Source: Micromonospora tarensis
GTDB taxonomy: Bacteria; Actinomycetota; Actinomycetes; Mycobacteriales; Micromonosporaceae
Length of the DNA: 38,614 nt
Assembly (NCBI RefSeq): GCF_016803395.1
Contig: NZ_JAEVHL010000034.1
Coordinates: 1 to 38,614 of the forward strand
Direction of reading: 5' to 3'
Made by a program: the position numbers and the translations under genes. The notes below the pieces were generated by a model, which made no database searches, was not told the DNA's origin, and was given only the letters and a program-made list of their open reading frames with translations. The first letter of the stretch is position 1. The number at the start of each line of letters is the position of its first letter. Below, one piece after another: positions 1-7,472 of this stretch.

Positions 1-1330
1 AGGCGGGCGTCGGGGGGTGGCCCCGGGCTGGCGGGTCGGAGGGGGTCGAGACGGGGGCGGGAGTTGGGGTGGGGACGGTCGTCGGGCGACCGTCCTGTTC
101 GGCGCTGAGCAGTCGGCGCAGGGAGAGCGCGACCAGCGAGGCGACCAGGCAACCGCCGACCACTGTCGCCACCCAGACCTTGCCGTCGGCCGCGCCGATG
201 AGTGGGCCGGCGGTGACCGGACCGATCACCCCGCTGATCCCGAAGATCATCGAACTCATGGCGTTGTACCGGCCGCGTAGCTCGTCGGTGGCCAGCGCGT
301 TGGTGAGCGCCGGCATCACCGGTGAAAGCATCGTCTCGCCGAAGCCGAAGATCGCCGAGCAGGCCACCACGCACAGCGCGCCCAGCACGGCACCCCCGGT
401 GCTGACCAGATCGGCCGCGCCGAGGACCAGCCAGGCGGTGGCGAACACCGCCCCGACCAGGGCGAGTGCGGCGGTGCGGCTGCGGCCCTCGATCCGACGG
501 ATGACCAGGAGCTGGGCGAGCACGATCGTCACCGTGTTGGCGGCGAGCGCCCAGGCCACCACTCGCGGGCTCACCTCGGCGACCCGCACGGCGTACGCGG
601 CGAAACCGACCTCGATCTGGGCGTACCCGCAGGTGGTGAGGATCAGCGCGAAGATCACCAGCCGGCGGAACGGGCGGTCACGGAGCACTGTCAGGTAGCC
701 ACCCGGCGACGGTTGGTCGGCGGCCCGACGGGCGGCGAGCCGGTGCCCGACACCCGGCAGGGTGAGCAGGATCACGGCGGGCATCAGGTAGCTCACCGCG
801 TCCAGCAGGTAGATCGTCTGGAAGGTGCCCGGTCGGCCGGTGTCGATGATCGCGCCGGAGGTCATGCCGCCGATGCCGATACCGAGGTTGAGCAGCGCGA
901 AGTTCAGCCCGAAGACGCGTTGCCGCTCACCGTCGTCGGTCAGCGAGGCGAGGATGGTGTTCTGCCCGGACCAGATCGCCGAGCTGCCCACCGCGACCAC
1001 CGTCATCACCGCGAACGCGGAGGCGCTCGAGTCGACCAGAGCCAGCGAACCGGTGCCCACCGCCTCGATCACCAGGCACGGCAGCACCACCCGGCGAGCC
1101 CCGAACCGGTCGATCAGCGTCCCGCCCAGCGGTGACAGGGCCAGGGTGACCGCGCCGTACCAGCCGATGACCAGGCCGGCACGGGTGTCGGTGAGACCGC
1201 GTACGTCGGTGAAGTAGATGAAGAGGAACGGCAGGGTGAGGCCACGCCCGATCGCCGACAGCAGGGTGCCGACGAGGAGCCGGCGAGCTTCCGAACGGCG
1301 GGGTAGGGCGCGACGCAACATGACCCGCAT
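1..1330 (-). CDS. MFS transporter, partial (C-terminus beyond the left edge)
   Basis: Reading the minus strand from an ATG at 1330 (a second in-frame ATG at 1321) gives an open frame that runs off the window. It begins MRVMLRRALPRRSEARRLLV and continues as alternating hydrophobic helices with short charged loops. The loop GGTLIDRFGARR matches the motif-A type loop between TM2 and TM3 of the major facilitator superfamily. About eleven to twelve helices can be counted before a Pro/Thr-rich cytosolic tail that is still open at base 1. A drug or metabolite exporter is likely, but the substrate cannot be read. No strong Shine-Dalgarno precedes the start. The divergent neighbour begins 78 bp away, so the two share a promoter region. 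Confidence 0.85.
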   Translation of the reverse strand, partial: MRVMLRRALPRRSEARRLLVGTLLSAIGRGLTLPFLFIYFTDVRGLTDTRAGLVIGWYGAVTLALSPLGGTLIDRFGARRVVLPCLVIEAVGTGSLALVDSSASAFAVMTVVAVGSSAIWSGQNTILASLTDDGERQRVFGLNFALLNLGIGIGGMTSGAIIDTGRPGTFQTIYLLDAVSYLMPAVILLTLPGVGHRLAARRAADQPSPGGYLTVLRDRPFRRLVIFALILTTCGYAQIEVGFAAYAVRVAEVSPRVVAWALAANTVTIVLAQLLVIRRIEGRSRTAALALVGAVFATAWLVLGAADLVSTGGAVLGALCVVACSAIFGFGETMLSPVMPALTNALATDELRGRYNAMSSMIFGISGVIGPVTAGPLIGAADGKVWVATVVGGCLVASLVALSLRRLLSAEQDGRPTTVPTPTPAPVSTPSDPPARGHPPTPA

Positions 1331-1407
1331 TCTGTTCGCCAGGTGCGACAACACGCGAATCGTTTACCGAGGCGGCGGCTGTCGGGGTGCTCTGCCATGC
1401 TGGCCCG

Positions 1408-1881
1408 GTGAGCGTGACCTGGCGACACCTGCCCGCATCCGCCCGCGAGATCGCCGGCGCCGCCACCGACGCGGTCGAGGCCGCGAAAAATCAGGACACC
1501 GAGGCGTACGAGGCGGCCGCCGGCCGGCTCGCCACCGCCGAACGCTCCGGGCTGGTGCTCGGTGCCGTGGTTCGGCTGCTGCTGGAGGCGACCCACCCGG
1601 ACGGGCTGGACAGCGACGACGTACGCCAGGTGTTGCAGCGGTGCGTGCGAGCGGCGGCCCCCTGGCGGCCGGACGTCGACCCGCACGTCGTGCTGGTGCT
1701 GCTGGCCGGGGCGCTCGGTGTGTACGACCCCGGCGAGGACGACTCCCCGCCCGACCCGGCCGCGCTCGCCCGGCACGCCCCACTGCTCGTGGCCGACCTG
1801 CTGGCGGTGACGGGCCGACCGGTCGACGGTTATCTGAGCGCGGCGTTCGCCGAGATCGAACGCACCGAACGGCACGACTGA
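1408..1881 (+). CDS. conserved hypothetical protein, 157 aa
   Basis: No family recognised. The protein is soluble, acidic and Ala/Leu-rich, with no signal peptide or membrane segment, and looks largely helical. I chose the GTG at 1408 over the GTG at 1387 because CATGCT lies six bases upstream of it, the spacing expected of a leaderless actinobacterial start, and neither start has a Shine-Dalgarno. It is divergent from the MFS gene and is followed by the promoter region of the first beta-helix gene, so it is probably monocistronic. Confidence 0.6.
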   Translation: MSVTWRHLPASAREIAGAATDAVEAAKNQDTEAYEAAAGRLATAERSGLVLGAVVRLLLEATHPDGLDSDDVRQVLQRCVRAAAPWRPDVDPHVVLVLLAGALGVYDPGEDDSPPDPAALARHAPLLVADLLAVTGRPVDGYLSAAFAEIERTERHD

Positions 1882-1947
1882 CAGGCTCCGACCGAACGGC
1901 CGAGGGTGCTGACCGATCGGAGCTGATCACATCGTTCGGCGTCGGGC

Positions 1948-1953
1948 TACGCT
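1948..1953 (+). promoter_or_regulatory. possible -10 element of the first beta-helix gene
   Basis: GTCGGGCTACGCTCGC here resembles GTCGGTATACGCTGCC upstream of the third paralogue (7437-7442). Both place TACGCT 30 to 37 bases before the start codon, and TGATCAC occurs near both. The match is short and no convincing -35 was found. Confidence 0.3.
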
Positions 1954-1989
1954 CGCTCCTCGCATGATCGACTTGCACGGGGGTGCCTG

Positions 1990-4605
1990 ATGGACAGACG
2001 GATAGTGGCGCGGCTCGCGGTCGTACCGCTGATAGGCGGCGCGGCGCTGGTGGGGCCGGTGACGCCCGCGGTGGCGGCGGCCTCCGCGCCGGTCGCCCGA
2101 GCGGCGGCCAACCCGGCGAACGAGTTGTACGTGAGCAGTAAGGACTGCGCGTCCGGTGCCGACGGCAGCGAGGCGGCGCCGTACTGCACCATCTCGGCCG
2201 CCGCGGCAGTGGTCCAGCCCGGCCAGACGGTGCTGGTGCAACCCGGGGACTATCCCGAGTCGGTGACCGTGACCCGGTCGGGCATCGAGGGTGCCCCGAT
2301 CACCTTCCGGGCCGTCAACAGCGCGTCCGGACAGGTCAGGGTCGGCAACATCGGTGGCGCCGTCGTGGGAACGGTCTTCGCCCTGAACGCCGTTCGTGAT
2401 GTGGTCATCGATGGCTTCGGTCTCATCGATACCCCCGGCCTGGCCCCTGTCGTCGTGCAGGCCTCCACGAGGATCACCATCAACGACGTCTCCAGCCACG
2501 CCTCGCGTGCTCCCGCAGTGGTGCACCTCGCCGGCAGCTCTCGCGACGTGAGTATCAGCCGGTCATGGCTGGTCCAGTCCGGAGGACCAGCGATCCGGAT
2601 CGATCCAGGGGTCAGCGAGACCACTGTCGTCAACAATCAGCTCTACTTCGGTGGTCTACTGGCCACCGATGCGCCCGGGCTGGTGGTCACGAACAACACG
2701 GTGCTCGTCAACTGTGTGCGGGGAATCGACGTCGTCGGCAGTTCAAGCGGGCTCTCGATTCAGAACAACATCGTGCGGACCATCCCGTTCCCCGGCACCT
2801 GCAAGACGCCGCAGGACGCGATCGCGATCGCGGTAGCCGCCCCGCCGGCCACCGGGACCATCACCGACTACAACCTGATCGACCCGGTCAGCGGCGGTCC
2901 CGTCTACCAGTGGGCCGGGACTTCCTTCGCTGACCTGTCGTCGTTCCGGGCGGCGACCGGGCAGGGCGGGCACGATATCGCCGCCGATCCGCTGATCGGC
3001 GCGAGCACGGGTTACACCCCGAGGTCGTACCTTCCGGCCGACCCGGCTTCCCCCGCCGTCGACTCGGCGAACGCCCTGGCGCCGGGTGTCGCGCGCACCG
3101 ACATGTTCGGCAACCCGCACAGTGACAATCCCGCCGTGGCGAACACCGGCACCGGCAACGGGTTCCACGACCGGGGTGCGGTCGAGGCTCAGGGTGCCCC
3201 CGGGAACGGGCAGTACGACCTGCGGCACCGGTCGGGTGACGACTCGTTCGCCGTGACGGCGACCGGAAAACCGCAGTTCGCCTGGCCGGTGGACGGAGAG
3301 GGCGGCACGATCTCGTACCGGTTCGACGGAAGGCGCTACCCCATCGTGACGTCGGCCAGCTCGGTGGCCTCGTCCTTCCGGCAGGCTGGCAGCGGCTGCG
3401 TCTCCGTTGCGATCAGTTACACCGGTTACCGGTCGGCCGCGACGAAGAGCGACTTCGTCTGCACCACGGTCGGCACGAGGTACACGCCGTCCGCGCCGAC
3501 GCGGCTGCTGGACACCCGTGCGGCGATCGGTACCGCCACCACCACACCGGTGCCGGCCAATGGCGAGGTCACCGTGCCCATTCCGGCCGTCAACGGCGTT
3601 CCGACGGCCGACATCATCGCGGTGGCACTGAACCTCACCGTCACCGCACCCACCAAGCCCGGTTTCATCAGCGTCCGTGCCCCGGGTGGGGAGAGCGACT
3701 CGTCGAGCGTCAACTTCGTCGCCAACGAGACCGTTCCGAACCTGGTCATGACGCAGGTGCACGGTGGGACGGTCCGCCTGGTCAACCGCAGCGGCGGCAC
3801 CGTCCACCTGATCGCCGACCTGCAGGGTGTCTACGGCCGGCGGGGCTCCGGGTTCAAGGCGCTCGATCCGACCCGGGTGCTGGACACCCGTACCGGCACC
3901 GGCCTTCCGCTGGCCGCCAACGGTGACCGACGGCTGGACCTCTCCGGGAAGCTGCCGGCGGACGCCACCGCCGCGATCCTCAACGTCACCGTCACCGCGC
4001 CGACGGCCGCCGGTGTGCTCAGCGTCTACCCGGACGGTTCGCCGGCGCCGGTGGCGTCGAACCTGAACTTCGTGGCCCGGCAAACCATCCCCAACCTGGT
4101 CGTCGTGCCGGTGGTCGCGGGGAAGGTGATGGTCCGTAACGCCAGTTCGGGAACCACCCATGTGGTTGCCGACCTGGCCGGATACTTCGGCTCGGCCGGG
4201 TCCGGTGCGGACCAGACCTACGTACCCGCGGAGGGTCGGGTGGCGGACTCCCGCGACGACTCCGGCTGGCTCAGGGTGCTGCATCCTGGCCCGTTCCCCG
4301 CCTTCGCCGTGGGCGGCGCGCCGATCTCCCGCAACACCTCCTGCGGAACGGCCTGTCCGCCGGTGACCGCCGGGGTGTTGAACCTGACCGTCACCCAGCC
4401 GGCGGCGGCGGGTGTGCTTACCGCGTACCCACGTGGGGCGGCGAGGCCGACCGCGTCGAACGTCAACTTCGTGGCCGGGGAGACCGCCTCCAACCTGGTC
4501 GTGTCGAAGTCCGGCGACGGGTACGTGGATGTCTTCAACAACAGCTCCGGTACGGCTCACCTCATCGCCGACCAGGCCGGATACTTCATCGCCTCCGCCT
4601 ACTGA
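1990..4605 (+). CDS. secreted right-handed beta-helix protein with three RLLDTR-type repeats (paralogue 1)
   Basis: 871 aa. Residues 1-36 form a signal peptide (MDRR start, hydrophobic core, Ala-rich cleavage region). Residues about 45-400 look like a right-handed parallel beta-helix: an opening LYVSSKDC...YCTISAAAAVVQPGQTVLVQPG segment of DUF1565 type, then runs of short strands with NNQ/NNT/NNI turns, closing with a HDRGAVEAQG strand. A linker of about 100 aa with two cysteines follows. Residues about 497-871 are three repeats of roughly 120 aa, each opening with a version of RLLDTR and closing with (I/V)ADxxGYF. Such repeats are common in exported actinobacterial proteins and their function is unknown. 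The third repeat has DSR in place of DTR. No sortase signal or membrane anchor is present, so the protein is probably released or bound non-covalently. Confidence 0.85.
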   Translation: MDRRIVARLAVVPLIGGAALVGPVTPAVAAASAPVARAAANPANELYVSSKDCASGADGSEAAPYCTISAAAAVVQPGQTVLVQPGDYPESVTVTRSGIEGAPITFRAVNSASGQVRVGNIGGAVVGTVFALNAVRDVVIDGFGLIDTPGLAPVVVQASTRITINDVSSHASRAPAVVHLAGSSRDVSISRSWLVQSGGPAIRIDPGVSETTVVNNQLYFGGLLATDAPGLVVTNNTVLVNCVRGIDVVGSSSGLSIQNNIVRTIPFPGTCKTPQDAIAIAVAAPPATGTITDYNLIDPVSGGPVYQWAGTSFADLSSFRAATGQGGHDIAADPLIGASTGYTPRSYLPADPASPAVDSANALAPGVARTDMFGNPHSDNPAVANTGTGNGFHDRGAVEAQGAPGNGQYDLRHRSGDDSFAVTATGKPQFAWPVDGEGGTISYRFDGRRYPIVTSASSVASSFRQAGSGCVSVAISYTGYRSAATKSDFVCTTVGTRYTPSAPTRLLDTRAAIGTATTTPVPANGEVTVPIPAVNGVPTADIIAVALNLTVTAPTKPGFISVRAPGGESDSSSVNFVANETVPNLVMTQVHGGTVRLVNRSGGTVHLIADLQGVYGRRGSGFKALDPTRVLDTRTGTGLPLAANGDRRLDLSGKLPADATAAILNVTVTAPTAAGVLSVYPDGSPAPVASNLNFVARQTIPNLVVVPVVAGKVMVRNASSGTTHVVADLAGYFGSAGSGADQTYVPAEGRVADSRDDSGWLRVLHPGPFPAFAVGGAPISRNTSCGTACPPVTAGVLNLTVTQPAAAGVLTAYPRGAARPTASNVNFVAGETASNLVVSKSGDGYVDVFNNSSGTAHLIADQAGYFIASAY

Positions 4606-4619
4606 GGCGCGGCGTCTCG

Positions 4620-4659
4620 CAGCGGTCGGGTGCCGGATCGGACCGGTACCCGACCGCTG
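4620..4659 (+). terminator. hairpin terminator after paralogue 1
   Basis: Perfect 12-bp arms CAGCGGTCGGGT and ACCCGACCGCTG enclose a 16-base loop, 15 bases after the stop codon. The sequence ATCTATCTACC follows, with no clear T-run. Confidence 0.7.
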
Positions 4660-4684
4660 ATCTATCTACCATCGGGAATTCTTC

Positions 4685-7312
4685 ATGAATCAGTCTGTGC
4701 TGGCACGGTTCGCGCTCGTACCACTCACCGTCGGCGTGGGCCTGGTGGTCCCGGCGGCGTCGGCCGCCGCGGCGGCCCCCCTGCCCGCCGCCGCTCCCGC
4801 GTCGGCTGCCGCCGCCGTGACCGAGTGGTACGTCGACTCGGCCAACTGCCACAACGACGGCGACGGCAGCGCCGCCAGCCCCTTCTGCGCCGTCTCCCAG
4901 GCTGCTGAGGTGGTCCGACCCGGACAGACGGTCCTGGTCCGGCCCGGTGAGTACCGGGAGTCGGTGGTGATCAGCAGCTCGGGGACCGTGGACGCACCTG
5001 TCACGTTCCGGGCGCTGAACGGGCCGGGCCGCAGCGCCACAGTGGTCAAGGTGGGCAAGCGACGCGGTGCCAACGGCAACGAGAGCGCCTTCACCGTGCG
5101 TGGCGTCCACGATGTGGTCCTCGACGGCTTCCTGGCAGCCGGGGACGGTACGGCCGAGGCGGTCCTCGTCGACGGCTCCTCCCGGATCACACTGGACCGC
5201 CTCGTGGCCTCGGACTACGACGCGCCGGCGGCGGTCCGGATCACCGGCGGGTCCGAGAGTGTCACGGTGAGTCGGGGCTCCTTCACGCCTGGCGGGGGCC
5301 TGCTGGTCGACGCGGGAGTACGCGGTGCACTGGTGACCGCGAACACCTTCACCCAGAGCGGGATCACGGTGCGGGACGCGCCCGGCACGAAGATCGTCGG
5401 CAACACTCTGGAGACCGACTGCACAGTCGGCGTGGCCGTGGCCGGCACCTCGCCGGGCACCTCGATCCGGAACAACATCCTGGAGACCTCCACCGGCGCG
5501 CTCAACGACGGGGTGGCGTGCGAGGTGCCGTCGGAGGCGACCGCCATCGCCGTCTCGGCCGGGAGCGTTCCGCAGACCGTGGCGGACTACAACCTGATCG
5601 AGCCGGCCAGCGGCGGTCCGCTCTACCGGTGGGGTGGCACCGAGTACGACAGCCTGCCCGCCTTCGTCGCCGCCACCGGCCACGGCACGCACGACATCGC
5701 CGCCACCCCGTGGCTGGTGTCGACGGACGCCTACGACCGGCCGTACTACGAGATCGCCCGGAACTCACCCGCCGTCGACTCGGCCGATGCCGCCGCCGAG
5801 GGTGTCTCCCGGACCGATCTGTTGGACAACCCGCACACGGACGACCCGGCGACGCCCAACACCGGCACCGGCTCGGGCTACCACGACCGGGGCGCCGTCG
5901 AGGCCCAGGGTCCGGTGACGATCAACGAGCGGCCGATCCGGCGGAAGGTGGGTGGCACGCCGCTCGATGTGACAGCCGAGCTCTCCGTCACCACCGCCTG
6001 GCCCACCGACGGCCCGTTGGGCAAGGTGTCGCGCAGCTGGAGCGACGAGGCCAACCGTCGGGTGCTGCCGGTGGGGTCGGAGGAGCACCGTTTCCGCCGT
6101 GCCGGCCGGGTCTGCGAGGCGCACCAGGTCAGCCTCAACGACTTCCGGAAGGTCCGGCAGGGTCCGGTGACGACCTGCACAGTGCTGGGTGCTGCCTACA
6201 CGCCGCTGCCGCCGCGGCGGGTGCTCGACACCAGGGCTGGGATCGGCCGGACCGGAACCCTGCCCATCCCGGCCAAGATGGCGGTCACGCTGTCGTTCTC
6301 CGCGCTCAACGGAGTGCCGGAGCAGGACGTCAGCGCCGTCGTGTTGAACGTGACCGCGACCCAGCCGACCGCCGCCGGTTTCCTCCAGGTCTATCCCGAG
6401 GGCGGCCCGGCGGGCGTCTCCAGCGTCAACTTCGTCGCCGGTGAGACGGTGCCGAACCTGGTCACCGTGCCGGTGTTGAACAGCAACTCGGTGGTGATCG
6501 TCAACAACTCCGGCGGCACGGCGCACGTCGTGGCCGACCTACAGGGCTACTACTCGGCGAGTGGTTCGGCGTTCCGGTCGGTCGCACCGACCCGAGTCCT
6601 GGACACGCGTGCGGCCGGCAGTTCGGCGTTCGCCCCGAACACGGGTCGGACGCTGGACCTGGCCGGTCGGATTCCGGCCGCCGCGACCGCGGTGGTGCTC
6701 AACGTGACGGCGACCGAGCCGACGACCAGTGGGGTGCTCACCGTTCACCCGTACGGCACGGCGGTGCCGACCGCGTCGAACCTGAACTTCGTGGCCGGGC
6801 AGACCATCCCGAACCTGGTGCTGGTGCCGGTGGTCAACGGGAAGGTGGCCATCCAGAACGTCAGCTCCGGGCGTACCCATGTGGTGGCCGACCTCTCCGG
6901 CTGGTTCGGTGCGGGCGCCACTGACGTCTTCGTGCCGTTCGGCCCGCGCCGCATCCTCGACACCCGGGGGGCCGCCGGCGAAGGGTGGCCGCAGGGGCCG
7001 GTCTCCTCCTCGGGTGTTCCTGTTCCGTACTTCGACTCGCTCAGCAGCGACAACACGGTGCCGAAGCCGACGGCGGTGGTGGCGAACCTGACCGTCACCG
7101 CGCCGACCAAGGCGGGCGTGCTCACCGCCTACCCGAACGGATCGGTCCAGCCGACCGCGTCGAACGTCAACTTCGTCGCCGGTGAGACCGCCTCGAACCA
7201 CGCCATCGTGGGCGTCGGAGCGGACGAGAACATCGTGCTGTTCAACAACAGCTCCGGCTCCACCCATCTGATCGTCGACCAGGCCGGTTACTTCATCAAC
7301 GGCGCGTCCTGA
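4685..7312 (+). CDS. secreted right-handed beta-helix protein with three RLLDTR-type repeats (paralogue 2)
   Basis: 875 aa, with the same architecture and order as the genes on either side: signal peptide (MNQSVLARFALVPLTVGVG, then an Ala-rich stretch), beta-helix opening WYVDSANC...GQTVLVRPGEYRESV, closing HDRGAVEAQG strand, a two-cysteine linker, and three C-terminal repeats that start RVLDTR, RVLDTR and RILDTR. The second repeat keeps FVAGQTIPNLV, whereas the third has FVAGETASNHA, a difference also seen in the third repeat of both paralogues. This shows that the whole three-repeat unit was duplicated rather than single repeats being added. The gene lies 80 bp after paralogue 1 with a terminator between them. 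The start ATG follows an A/T-rich GGGAATTCTTC, which is a weak Shine-Dalgarno. Confidence 0.85.
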   Translation: MNQSVLARFALVPLTVGVGLVVPAASAAAAAPLPAAAPASAAAAVTEWYVDSANCHNDGDGSAASPFCAVSQAAEVVRPGQTVLVRPGEYRESVVISSSGTVDAPVTFRALNGPGRSATVVKVGKRRGANGNESAFTVRGVHDVVLDGFLAAGDGTAEAVLVDGSSRITLDRLVASDYDAPAAVRITGGSESVTVSRGSFTPGGGLLVDAGVRGALVTANTFTQSGITVRDAPGTKIVGNTLETDCTVGVAVAGTSPGTSIRNNILETSTGALNDGVACEVPSEATAIAVSAGSVPQTVADYNLIEPASGGPLYRWGGTEYDSLPAFVAATGHGTHDIAATPWLVSTDAYDRPYYEIARNSPAVDSADAAAEGVSRTDLLDNPHTDDPATPNTGTGSGYHDRGAVEAQGPVTINERPIRRKVGGTPLDVTAELSVTTAWPTDGPLGKVSRSWSDEANRRVLPVGSEEHRFRRAGRVCEAHQVSLNDFRKVRQGPVTTCTVLGAAYTPLPPRRVLDTRAGIGRTGTLPIPAKMAVTLSFSALNGVPEQDVSAVVLNVTATQPTAAGFLQVYPEGGPAGVSSVNFVAGETVPNLVTVPVLNSNSVVIVNNSGGTAHVVADLQGYYSASGSAFRSVAPTRVLDTRAAGSSAFAPNTGRTLDLAGRIPAAATAVVLNVTATEPTTSGVLTVHPYGTAVPTASNLNFVAGQTIPNLVLVPVVNGKVAIQNVSSGRTHVVADLSGWFGAGATDVFVPFGPRRILDTRGAAGEGWPQGPVSSSGVPVPYFDSLSSDNTVPKPTAVVANLTVTAPTKAGVLTAYPNGSVQPTASNVNFVAGETASNHAIVGVGADENIVLFNNSSGSTHLIVDQAGYFINGAS

Positions 7313-7325
7313 TCCGTCAGGCACC

Positions 7326-7362
7326 GAACGGCCGCCCATCGCACGTCGATGGGCGGCCGTTC
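7326..7362 (+). terminator. strong intrinsic terminator after paralogue 2
   Basis: A perfect 16-bp stem (GAACGGCCGCCCATCG and its complement) with a CACGT loop, followed by TCTTTC. Confidence 0.88.
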
Positions 7363-7436
7363 TCTTTCACTGCCGGCACCCGAGCTGGTCAGCCGGTCGG
7401 CGGCTACGCATAGCCGAACGTCGGTATACGCTGCCA

Positions 7437-7442
7437 CGCACA
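7437..7442 (+). promoter_or_regulatory. possible -10 element of paralogue 3
   Basis: TACGCT in the context GTCGGTATACGCTGCC, 30 bases before the ATG at 7473. It matches the element upstream of paralogue 1 (1948-1953). The tract from 7363 to 7472 holds nothing else recognisable. Confidence 0.3.
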
Positions 7443-7472
7443 GATGTGATCACTTCTCAGCGGGGGCTGTTG

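Noticed and set aside
2743..4560. Long minus-strand open frame opposite the first beta-helix gene (605 codons).
   Set aside because: Arg/Gly/His-rich translation without domains, opposite a well-supported gene; a typical high-GC shadow. The same holds for the long antisense frames at 6539-7339, 9300-10211 and 36849-38366.
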